This document shows positions 23,116 to 34,500 of a stretch of 64,000 nt of DNA, piece by piece. How positions within the stretch are numbered: position 1 is the first letter of the stretch; each line of letters starts with the position of its first letter. The stretch spans positions 105,589-169,588 of the forward strand of contig BDDD01001378.1 in the NCBI GenBank assembly GCA_001972305.1, read 5' to 3'. Origin of the DNA: Cephalotus follicularis (Eukaryota; Streptophyta; Magnoliopsida; Oxalidales; Cephalotaceae). The position numbers were made by a program, and so were the translations under genes. Under the pieces are notes generated by a model. That model had not been told where the DNA came from. It worked only from the letters and a program-made list of their open reading frames with translations, and did no database searches.

Positions 23116-23485
23116 CTAGGATGGGACATGTTTTACTAAAGCCCAAAATCTCGACCCATTATATTGCAAATTCTCCAAAAATCTAGGAAGCTCTTCATAT
23201 TCATATATATACATGGATGGTATGAAAATTTTGTAGGGAATGAGGGCTATCTTTATTCTTTGTGCTGGCCAGACTTCACCTTCTCCAACCTCCCCACTTC
23301 TTCCTTAAGAATACTTCAAGAAATCGAGTTTATAACTGATTCTCATCCATTCTTCTAACACATTAATACTTGGATCCGGTAGCTGATCCGGAGCATTGAG
23401 AAGCTAGCCCATGGTAGTGGATTGCAGTAAATTTGTGAATGGGACATTCCCTTCCTCTATTTTATTGTCATTGAGATTCTGGTGC

Positions 23486-23488
<3 letters not shown>

Positions 23489-23521
<33 letters not shown>

Positions 23522-23538
23522 GTGTGTGTGTGTGTGTG
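23489..23538 (+). repeat. (TG)n microsatellite, 50 bp
   Basis: TG repeated 25 times with one CG interruption near 23517. Confidence 0.95.
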
Positions 23539-23940
23539 CCCTTTTATATTCCTGATGTGGGATTCCGCATGTGTTATGTTGAGCATGTTCTATCATTGTG
23601 ATATGGTTGCTGAGAATATGAGTGCTCTGGGTCTGGGTGATGATGCCTCCTTCCCATGTTATATATTATCATGTTTTGTAATATTATGATTCATACTTTG
23701 GTGCTGGGTGCCACGTGATTTGTGACTTGTGATATCAGTCGATGGCGAGGAGTACATCCAATGCCCAACTCTCCTTAGCATACCCGTTGATCTATGATGG
23801 GGTGTTATGTGGGACTGCCATAGGCTTCCATAGCTTGGATCTATAGCATACCGTTGGTCTATGATGGTATGTTGAGTGTGAGTGCAGCGGGGCTCCATTC
23901 CTCACTTATTTGACCGCAATTGCTTATCTGATGATATATT

Positions 23941-24060
23941 AGCCTCTCAGCAAGGGCTGGGTCCGTGCGTTAATACGACGGCCCCTCGTGCGAGGTACGG
24001 TTGTTATGGATTAGCCTATCAGCAAGGGTGAGCTGCAGGCCCCTTGTGCGAGGTATGGTT
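23941..24060 (+). repeat. 58/72-bp minisatellite, left part
   Basis: Units contain TTAGCCTCTCAGCAAGGG, a central variable part, CCCCTCGTGCGAGGTACGG and TTGTTATGGA. They match the array at 26357-26690. The array is cut at 24060 by element F. Confidence 0.85.
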
Positions 24061-24997
24061 TGTTAGATAGGGTGACCCAACAAGCCATTGGATGGGCTTA
24101 TGTGTCAGACCTGTCTATGTATATAAACATGTGCTAATTTGTTTATATTAATTATGGCAATATCACTTGTGTTTTATCACTTAATCGAAGTAATCTAAAT
24201 AACCTTACTTACACTTGTGATGCCCTGACATAAGGTTAGATGCCAAGCATAGAGGCAGTGAAATTAGCTACCATATTCCTTATGTCGAATTAGTTCCAAG
24301 TCATATGTTCACTTTGTGGGAATTAGTGAACTGGATAGACTTACGTGTATGCTGCGCGCTTTTGGGAATTTGAGGATGGGTTCTCTCACTACCATCTATG
24401 TTGCGACACTAGGGCAAATAAGGGGTGTGCGTTGGGACCGTGTACACTGAACTGGACCCACGTGGAGACACTATTTGGATAGTCATTATTCTCATGTCAG
24501 TAGTGACTCCTACTTGTTGTGGTTGTGTATAAGTGCTAGCCTCTTAGCGAGTTATCAAACTCGTCTGATCCTTAGACCTGAGTGACTGCTCTATATTGTA
24601 TGAAGACGGTTATGTTTGGATCTCCACCTTACCCAGTTCTTACATGGGACTGGTAATCGGTGGTCTTTGGGTATTATCGAATCCATATGAATATAAGTGA
24701 GTGCGTAATATGGGGTTGTCATACCTGAGCGAAGGTGATCGGCCCTATTATGGTCTGATTGTACTTTGGACTTATGAAATCCTCGGCCAAGATTGAGGTG
24801 GACTGGAAATTGGATTTTCGGAGAGTCTACCAAAGGTCCTAGTAATGATCATATATTTTAGCCATTGAGGTATCATCTAGAGTTGACACGTATCCTTACC
24901 CTAGACTTCAATCAGGGCCAAGTATGACGAGGGATTATAGTACACGCGAACCGACGACTCAAAAATTCTGGCATTACGGCGGTGTGTAATAAATCAT

Positions 24998-25141
24998 GAG
25001 AAAATTAATTAGATTAATTTTCATCTGGATAATACTGGATATTAGTTCGGAAGCATTTTAAATAGGTCTGAGAAAATTAATTAGATTAATTTTTCATCTG
25101 GATAATACTGGATATTAGTCCGAAAGCATTTTAAATAGGTT
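24998..25141 (+). repeat. 72-bp tandem duplication inside F
   Basis: GAGAAAATTAATTAGATTAA.. to ..TTTTAAATAGGT occurs twice (24998-25069 and 25070-25141) with very few differences. K has a single copy of the matching stretch. Confidence 0.93.
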
Positions 25142-25586
25142 TGGAACTATTTAGAATGGATTAACTGAACCCTAGGGGTATTTCAGTAATTTATGAACAT
25201 TACCTATTTCAACCGAGATTTTAAAGGGTCCCTACCCGATAATGATATCTTCATAAATATGTTGGACATATTTAATCTTGGTGACAATAATAAAATCAAA
25301 TATTTGTTAGGTGGATTTTGTGAACTGTGTTATCGTTAAATGGTGCAACATTCACTTGATCTTATCTAATTAATATTCGAAGGAATATGTGGCATCACTA
25401 AACTGAGTAGGACCCATTTAAGTGATTAGTGACTATTTTCTTGGAGAAGTGAATATGTGGCACTCATTGGATTGTACCAGTGAAAATGTGACAGGCAAAG
25501 AATGAGTTGGACTCATTCTTTGTCACATATAAGGCCAGCCCATCAAAAGAAGAAGTAGGAACATGTTTTACGTGTTTTTTGTGTCT

Positions 25587-25620
25587 ATGCATTGACGCCT
25601 TTGGCGAAAGCGTCGACGCG
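25587..25620. repeat. TCGA-core palindrome pair F
   Basis: ATTGACGCC centred at 25593 and AAAGCGTCGACGC centred at 25614, 21 bp apart. Confidence 0.7.
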
Positions 25621-26356
25621 TAGTGCCGCAACGCCACAACGCCACAGAAATGTTGGCACGTTCTTTCTCCCACTCTCAACCAGTTTCTCCTTCATAGAGA
25701 AAAAGGGGGAGCACGTCGGCATGATGCTAGCGGGTTTTCTTAGAGAAAATGGCATAAAAGAAAACAGAGAGTGAAAGTGCAAATGAGCGACATTTTTTGC
25801 GACTAACAGAGAATGAAAAACGCAAAAGCTTGGAGCCAGCGTTCTCTCTGAATCCCTTCACCGATTTTGTTCACCAAGCTTGGAGCTAACCTAGGGTGGA
25901 TTGTGATTGAATACCTTAATCAATTTCAATGCTCCCTTTGTGAGCATAGTTAGATTAATTGACAGAGGGACTATTTTGAAGAAGGACAGCAGCCGAATTT
26001 TGGAGCTTGAGTGTGGAGCAGAAAAGAATTCATCTTGGAGGTGAACTAAATCTTGGAGGAATCAAAGGGAATCTTCCCAAGAGAGTACCAGCAAAGACGA
26101 AGGAGTCATCGGTTTCGGTATGTCTCCAATTCTTAACTTTCTAATTAGAACATCACACTAGCATGAATATGTGATGTCTATTCAATTATGTTATTGATGT
26201 GGGTATTCCTTAGACCTGGAATGGTAAAATTGGACATGTATAACAGCGGTGTTGAGGGAATTCTTCCTCTGCACTTAAACCAGAAAAATTAAAAATGTTC
26301 CCCTTAACACCCTATATCCGTTTTTGCCACCGGGGATGTTTTTTCCATTCCCAACA

Positions 26357-26690
26357 CAGTTGTTATGAATTAGCCTCTCAGCGAGGGTGAGCTACAGGCC
26401 CCTCGTGTGAGGTACGGTTGTTATGGATTAGCCTCTCGGCGAGGGCTAGGTCAGTCCGTTAATACACCGACCCCTTGTGCGAGGTACGGTTGTTATGAAT
26501 TAACCTCTCGATGAGAGCTAGGTCCGTGCGTTAATACGCCAGGCCCTCGTGCAAGGTACGGTTGTTATGGATTAGCCTCTCGGCGAGGGTGAGGTACAAG
26601 CCCCTTGTGCGAGGAACAGTTGTTATGGGTGGTTTATCGGACAAGGGCTGGGTTCGTGCGATGATACGCCAGACCCTCGAACGAGACTGA
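26357..26690 (+). repeat. 58/72-bp minisatellite, right part
   Basis: About five units. Short units (about 58 bp, with GAGCTACAGG) alternate with long units (about 72 bp, with GTCCGTGCGTTAATACGCC). Each has TTGTTATGGATTAGCCTCTC and CCCCTCGTGCGAGG. It continues the array broken at 24060. Confidence 0.87.
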
Positions 26691-27340
26691 GGTATAGGCA
26701 CTCTGCACCCGTGTATGAAGGATGATGTACGTACGTTGTAGCCTATGGGCTGAGATTATTACTTCAGCTGCTATATTATGATGTCATGATATATGACGGT
26801 GACATGAGATATGGCGTTCACATGTTATGTGACGGTGATATGATATATGATGACAGTATAGCTGTACGAGCATCCCTGGATTTTATGATTATATGGGCAC
26901 ATTTCTTGATTCATGATTGATGATTATTTGTAATCCTTGGTATAATCCACTGGCTATGATATATTTTATCATTCAACGCATCCAGTTTCTTGTATGGATG
27001 TAACAGGGAATGAATTGTCCCAACTCACTTAGTCATTTGGACTAGCCCTCTTTTATCTATATTTTTCAATTGAGACTGTAGTTGGCGAGCCACCTGATTT
27101 ACCAGTCTTGTAGCGTTCACAGTTTACATAATTTTGGTCATTCACAGTTTTTTGGTCACCAACTCACAGTTTTTTGGTCCCAACTCACATGATTTTGGCG
27201 AGCCACCTGATCCGGTGACCTTCAAGGCCAAATTACGTAAACTCTTGGCCCACACGAGTATAAATTGTGAACAACCAAAAAATAATTCATGTACTTATTT
27301 AGTTGTAACATTTAATATTTTTAATGTGAGTTGTAGCATG
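26691..27340. other. Intergenic with short direct repeats, no gene recognised
   Basis: TTGGCGAGCCACCTGAT occurs at 27082 and 27195 (113 bp apart), and ACTCACAGTTTTTTGGTC-like phrases repeat at 27136-27190. The stretch near 27010-27060 (CAACTCACTTAGTCATTTGG) recalls LTR sequence of gypsy elements, so this may be an old LTR fragment. Confidence 0.45.
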
Positions 27341-28191
27341 TAAGACAACATATTAAATTGGTTAATAAAAGCAATATGTAATATATTTTCTTGAAATGTT
27401 TGTTATTCATTCTAACTATTTTCACTACACTTTGTAAGGTTAAACAATTAACATAAGTGACAATTTCTAACTATTTTAATTATAATGTATTTTACAATTC
27501 GAATCGTATCCTTACACTTATTTATTTAAAAACTAGATATGTACAACTTTCCTACAATTGCTCGTTTGCACAAACAGAAAACGAACAAATCCTCGGCGAC
27601 GTTTTCGTAAAATAAAAAAAATTGATTTTCAAGCAGATCAACCGCAACCCGTTTTAAACCGTCGAACCGTACGTGGTCCGACCTGTTAACCACAAAAACT
27701 TTAAAAATAACCGGACCGGACAGCCCGTTACCCTTACGGACTAGTCCAGCCCACAAATGTTAGATGCACAGGACCCGGCCGAACCGGATCATGCCCAACA
27801 TTTCCGCCAGCTATAGGGTTTGCTCATGTTATTGCTAGTTACAAGTCATATATGTCTCACTTTGTTTTTCAGTTTTTCGAAGTTTTTGCTTCTCGGATCA
27901 TTTAGTTAATGATCGAGTTCGTTAATTTGGACTATGGTCATCTTGTAAGTGGACGGATAATCAAGTTAGTTGTTTTTGACACGGTAATAAAGATAAAAAA
28001 TTTGTATGCCAGATATATAGTTTCAAATTGGCTCATTCTCATCGTTATATATTCTAGCTTCACAGGACGCTTTGACTCATTCTCCGGTGTCCAAACATTC
28101 TGTTTAGAATTTCGTAGATACTTATAGCCTTTGTCTCTCACTAATTCTTCCACTCAATCCCGAGAGAGAGAGAGACAGAGAGAGAGAGAGC
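27341..28191 (+). promoter_or_regulatory. Upstream region and 5' leader of the MATE gene
   Basis: 850 bp with no coding frame I can support. The last 30 bases before the ATG are a GA-rich run (28162-28190), common in plant 5' leaders. TATA-like AT stretches occur near 28010-28020, but the start of transcription cannot be fixed from sequence. Confidence 0.5.
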
Positions 28192-28545
28192 ATGGACACC
28201 AGTGAAAATGATGATCAGGTGAATCAAGCCATGTTACACTCGATATCACAAGTGCCAGATCAAGCCATGTTACACTCGATATCACAGGTGCCAGAGCCAG
28301 TAAGTTCAGCACTTGAAGATATACTATGTGACTCCGATTTGTCATACTTTGAGCGCCTTAGAGGTGCCACATGGATCGAACTCAATATCCTCTTCTGGCT
28401 AGCTGCACCAGCAGTGGTTGTTTATTTGCTCAACAATGTCACATCGATGTCGACACAGATTATGTGTGGCCATCTTGGCAATCTTGAGCTTGCTGCTGCC
28501 TCTCTTGGCAACAATGGCATCCAAATTTTCGCCTACGGCCTTATG
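28192..28545 (+). CDS. DTX35-like: MATE gene exon 1 (residues 1-118)
   Basis: The ATG at 28192 follows the GA-rich leader and is the first ATG in frame. The exon encodes a hydrophilic N-terminus with a duplicated 12-residue unit (residues 12-23 and 24-35) and the first membrane segment (about 65-83). It ends at ..FAYGLM before GT at 28546. Intron 1 is 93 bp. Confidence 0.95.
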
Positions 28546-31500
28546 GTTATAAACTTCATTAAAACCTCATACTGTATTCTCATTAATTTGATAAAAAAAA
28601 AATAGTATGTGCTAATTAATTAATGAGTTTATATGCAGCTAGGGATGGGAAGTGCAGTGGAGACACTATGTGGGCAAGCTTATGGTGCACGTAAGTACGA
28701 AATGCTAGGCATTTATCTCCAAAGATCAACAATCCTCCTCATGGCAACTGGGATTCCTGTAATGATGATCTACATATTCTCCAAGCAAATCTTACTCCTA
28801 CTTGGTGAATCAACTGCCATTGCTTCTGCAGCTTCTCTCTTCGTCTACGGTCTAATCCCACAAATATTTGCCTATGCTGCAAATTTTCCTATACAAAAAT
28901 TCCTACAAGCCCAAAGTGTAGTGTCTCCTAGTGCATACATATCAGCAGCCACACTTGTGGTGCACCTGTCGTTAAGCTGGATTGCAATTTATGAATTGGG
29001 ATGGGGTTTGTTAGGTGCAGCGTTGGTGTTGAGTTTATCATGGTGGATCATAGTAGTGGCACAGTTTTTGTACATTTTAGTGAATAGCAGGTTCACGTAT
29101 ACATGGACTGGCTTCAGTTTACAGGCATTTTCGAATATATGGGACTTCTTGAAATTATCTGCAGCATCGGCTGTGATGTTGTGCCTAGAGACTTGGTACT
29201 ACCAGATACTAGTTTTGATTGCGGGATTGCTAAAAAATGCCGAGATTGCCTTGGACTCTCTCTCCGTCTGGTAACAAAAATCCTACTCTTAGTTCTCTCT
29301 TCTTGACCATATATGTGTACGTATGTGATTCTGCTTCGAGTTTAATTTACTGGATTGGACTGATTGGGATTGATTTTTTTTAACACTTTACTCAGCACTA
29401 ACGCTAGTGGTCCTGCTATTAGCCCAAATTTTATTGCTATCCTAATCCACATTCTGTCAATGTTCAAAGTTACACCCTCAAAAAAAAAAACCTAAAACCA
29501 TATAAAGTGTATAGTGCGGCTGTTAATTATTTACTAAAAATGCTACTTATAGTAATTTTCTTGACTCTTATACGGAAAAATCCATTCTATATGAGATTAG
29601 ACTCTTACGTGTAAAAGTGATCACAAAAAAAATGTTATTAACAGTATATTACTATGTATAACAAATGTAAACATACGATGTGATACTGTCAACCGATGTT
29701 AACAAAAAATACTGTTAATAATAGTGCACATTATTTACATATACAAGGCTGCTGAGAACAGTATAATTAGATATAATTTTTTGGTAAAATGATATGCTAT
29801 GATTAGGGGACTATCTTACACTTCTAATATTAATTGAATTGTACCTGTTACGAGTAGGATGTCAACAGATAGATCGAATATCCCACGGTTAGTTTCATTT
29901 ACTCTTCCTCAATAATAACAAAATATAAAAACAAAAATTTATTGATTAACTTAACAAAAAATAAAGGGAATTTAGTTTAAACCTTCAAGGGTAATGACCA
30001 AATATATGTGCATAATCTATATGCACAAGTTTTGATAGAGGTTTTATATATTGTAAACATTCAACCAGTACTTTCATTAACGTATGCAAATTTGACACGA
30101 CTAACTCTCATAATGCTTTCAAGAAGTATCTATTTTGCACTTCCATAGACAAGCCGACATTATCTATATATTGTGTACCTTCGTAGACAAGCCGCCACTA
30201 TATATTGTGCATAAACTGCTTCTATTAGATTCGACTCTTATTCATTGTCTTACAAGCCAAATATTCATTTCAATCACTCTCTATATCAATCATGACGGTC
30301 CAATGTTAAAGCCTTCTTATCCCCACCCACTGTTACATGCAATGAATTTCATGTAAATGTCACTTATAATTAATAATAAATGTCAATGTCTAAGTCTAAA
30401 CTTATAGCTAAGAGCAGTTTCCGAATAACCACGCAGATTGCGAAAGAAATTAATGTATATTCTAGGTAGTGTTATAATTAGTACTGTCCTCATCCATGAC
30501 GTCATACATGATGGGTACAAAAACACCCCAGTCTCTAAATTAGTAGTAAATCTTAAATCTTTGTTATTTCGATATATCAACTTTTCAAGTAACATTGATA
30601 TAAATGGAGCGACATATGAAGTCATAAGCTGGGTTCAATTAAGAAACTTCGCCATTTTTTTTTTCTTAACTAGAAAAACCATGCAATGAGAGCATGCATC
30701 ATAGAATCTCCTTAGTTATAGTTTGAGGTGGGACACCTAAATTATGAATTTTGAGCATTATGAATATGGAAATTTAAATTGGTATCATAGGCATGAATCT
30801 ACAGTGTAATATTTGTCAAGAATATATAATTGTATTTAATTTTAAGCACTTCCAATCTAGATCGACCTAGATTTCAGAATTTGATGCTTATGCCTTCTTA
30901 TTTATTTTAGATTTTTTTTTTTTTTGAAGAAGAGAGAGAAAAAGAAGAAGAGAAACGTAATTAGACTAATTTAAAGGGAGTTTACTGTTGCATTAACATA
31001 TGTAATGAAATGTATATGGTTTACTAAATGCAGCATGACAATATCAGGATGGGTATACATGATTGCAGTGGGTTTCAATGCAGCAGCAAGGTCAGTTGGT
31101 ATATTAACTTTTCTATAATGGTATTGGTATATGTTCTAGCAAGACTTGTTGGCACATACAATATGGCATAACTTTGTATCAATGGTCTCATATGGAACTA
31201 TGTATTGATGTTATTATTGGTGATATATAGTGTGAGAGTGAGCAATGAGTTAGGGGCAGGGCATCCCAAATCGGCTCAATTTGCTGTTTTGGTAGTGACT
31301 TCAACATCTTTTATCATCTCTGTGGTCTTCGCTATCCTTGTGATTGCATTTCGCCATGTCATTAGCTACATCTTCACTAGTGGTTCAACTGTTGCTGATG
31401 CCGTCTCAGACCTCTCTCCTTATCTAGCTGTCTCTATCATACTTAATGGCGTCCAACCCGTTTTATCTGGTAATTAATTAATCTTTTTCTTTCGATTTCT

Positions 31501-34500
31501 AAGTTTTTGCTTCATTAATTACTATCCTAATCACATGCAAGAGGTCACGTCAAATCAGAAGCCACTTTATTTTTTATTTTTATTTTTTTGCATAAACACT
31601 TTATTTTTTACAACATCACCAAATATATAATATATGAAATATAAAATATTGTGTTGTTTAAATTTAATCAGTAAAAAAAGAACAAAAATAAGTTATTTGT
31701 TATAAAACATATCATATAAATATAAACATGGGTTTTAATATAAAATCTTAGCTAAATATAGAAAGGTTAATTTTGAGGCTGTGTATGCATGCACGCATGG
31801 ACTAGCGAATGCATGAATGTGACACTGTCGCTATTTACGGGTCCATATCATGAGTCTTTGCCTTATTAATATTAACCAAAGAGCGAAGACAACTACATTA
31901 AAGGATGAAAGATGAAAACCAACATAATTAATCATTTGAAATTATTTAAGAGTGAAGTGTTTAGTAGTTCAAATTGTATTAGGATAGGTCTTTTATTTTA
32001 CCTTTTTCGTAGTCTATATATATTGTAAGTCTCAATAGGGGGTTTGGTCCATTTTAGGTCATAGATCATTTAGGGGTTCAATTTTAAATTTAATCCAATT
32101 TGTCTAAAGTCAAGGAACACCCTAAGTATTTATGTCCATAAATGTCCATACCAATTTCAAGGATTTCTAATTAACTATCCAATTGAACCAACAACATCCA
32201 AGCATGCAAGAAATGCCACAGGTTGGAGTTATTCCCTAACCCTAGCTTCGACCCATAAAGAAAATGCTTAGGGTTTGCACACCAAAACTCTAGGCTACCG
32301 TGGCATAGAAAACATCAAACCCATAGGGTTTGTTAGGATTTCTCCTTGAAACCACAAAGGGTCCAGCTATGGTTACTAAAACTCGAAACCACAAATGCAA
32401 AATAGGGAGAAAAAGAGAGTTTAGATGCCATTAGCAAATGTCTCTAACTCCTTCATTCAAGAACTCCCTCTACACTTTTAGGTTTGTCCTCCAAGCAAGC
32501 TCCAAGAAAACGCAAGGCTCTAGGGTTCCTCATAGAGGCTAAAACTTCAAGCTCTCATCACTCAAAAAAAAAAAAAACAAAGCTTTTATCACATACCATG
32601 TAAGATATCCTAGACAATAATGTTTTCTAGGTTACCTAGTTGTATGGAGAGCTTTTGAAACCATAAACTAGTTATCATCACAAGTAAAGATAAATCATAA
32701 TTAGTGAGGTATCTCCACCAATTGTGATCAAGGATGGTGAGAGGAGAAAGTGTGGTGTCTTCCTTTAAAAGCTTCAAGATTTTTCTATGTCCATTAATAG
32801 TGGACTTGAGAGAAATGGAGAAGGAAGAATAGAGAGCTGATGACGCATGGGTGGGAGTGAGGAAAGAAGTGTGCAAATGTTAAACTGTGAGACTAAGTCT
32901 CAATATCTTTCTTTTTCAATCCCCAAGGCCGGCCCTCTCCTTACACGAGAGAGGGAGGCCATACCATTTGTCATGAGACCCATACTTGCGTCATAACTTG
33001 CCCATACTTGTGTCATTAGATCAAGTGTCCCACAATCAATCACATGTGACTAATTTAAACACATTTGAAAAGGAACCAAATGGGCATTTGGTTAGCATGA
33101 GGAGCGGCCGAACCTTGCATAAATTGCAAGGGAATTTCGGCCCCTATGCATGCACAGTTCAAGTGTGCATGTCGCCCCACATGTAGCTCTCTCTTAAGTG
33201 ATAACTTGTTCAACACACAATCCTTTGACTAGAATATTTTATTGTGGTGATGCTTGGACTCACCTCAGGGAGGTGACATGTGACCAGCAAATAAAATACT
33301 CATGCAAGGTAACATCTCCCGGATGCTAACCTCTCACTAAATGACATATGTCTCCCACATGTCAACATGTTCCCAAAATTAGGTGAGACTCGAAAGTCGG
33401 GTTGGAATCCGGTACAATAATAAATTTCTCAGAACATCTCAAGATTCTGATACGACTATCTCGATAGTCCCCCACTATCAAAATAGCCCCGGTATGATAT
33501 CCCTTATCTCTCCGGATCCGTGGACTTTGACCTCGACGTCTATCAGTCGATATCCGGTTAACCGGTACTTTATTCTGTTATCATTTTACGTGCCGTGTAT
33601 CCCTCATTATACTTGGCTCCGACCGCGGCCTAGGGTAAGGATAAGTGTCAACCCTAGATATATGCGCGATAATTATAAATCTATGAACACATTGCGACTG
33701 TCGGGAGACCTCCCCGGAAACCCCATTTCTAGTCTGTCAGCACCTGGTCAGGTTTTTGTAAGTCTGCAGTGGACACAGATATTATAGAGCCATTCACCCT
33801 CATTACAAGTGTGACGATCCCATGTTGCACACTCGCTCATACATCCATGTAGCTCCCACAAGGCCCAAAGACAACCCGTTTTACAGCTCATGGCTAGAGA
33901 TGGGGAAGGCGAAAATCAAAGCCAGGCGGTTACTACACAATGCATGCCAGCCGCTCAGGTCTAAGGAACAGTGCATGTCACATATGGCCTACTAGTCACC
34001 CGTTGACTATACACTACTAAGACCAATAGGAATCCTATGACACAGGTAATGACCATCTAAATAGGTTTCCTATGGTGGGTCAGTTCAGTGAACACGATTC
34101 CTAGCATGCACCCCGTATCAGCTTTAGGGTAAACCTAAGTGGCAATGAGATGATCCACCCTCCACTAAACCTGGGAGCAAGCACAACACGGCAAGTCTAT
34201 CCGGTTCATCAATTACCCTAAGAAAGTGAACCTACGAATTAGAACGTTTTGTCAAAAAAAAGGAGTAAGTAAATCGTTCTCATAGCCTCCCCGGCACAAT
34301 ATCCAACCCTTTGACCGACAGGGCACTATATGTGTATTCGGTTAATGTATAAATTAAGCTGATCAATAATAAATGTATTGGGATATACATATAGCTATGT
34401 GATAACTACAAAAATTTGCACAATTAAACATAAATTGAATTAAGAATATATTAATAACGAGTGTAATACATATACACGCAATCACCTCGTGGCTTGCAGA

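Larger units (their letters stand above)
22384..23940. other. Intergenic, no gene recognised
   Basis: About 1.5 kb of mixed sequence. It holds a degenerate low-complexity run (22895-23115) and a TG microsatellite (23489-23538). No frame resembles a known protein. Confidence 0.5.
24061..26356 (+). mobile_element. Element F: solo LTR-like insertion, 2,296 bp
   Basis: Starts TGTTAGATAGGGTGACCC and ends CATTCCCAACA, and interrupts the minisatellite. The flanking 5-mers are TGGTT and CAGTT, which differ by two transitions, so the target duplication is imperfect at best. A block at 24870-25300 matches, in reverse, LTR K at the window end (63560-63950) and, more weakly, the LTRs of copia element G near 33530-33660. 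The LTR ends of F and K also align. No coding frame is present. Confidence 0.75.

Noticed and set aside
23411-23689. 92-codon frame with a cysteine-valine run
   Set aside because: Encoded by the TG microsatellite.
27134-28127. Short frames upstream of the MATE gene
   Set aside because: No similarity to known proteins, no conserved codon pattern; they overlap short direct repeats and AT-rich sequence.
28546-28605. Extension of MATE exon 1 past 28545
   Set aside because: The frame stays open to a stop, but GT at 28546 and an AG acceptor at 28637-28638 join residues that match the family order exactly.
33383-33787. 134-codon plus-strand frame in LTR G, also partly open at 41868-42221
   Set aside because: It is antisense within both LTRs of the same element. 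Similar frames in both LTRs are expected from their common origin and do not indicate a gene.
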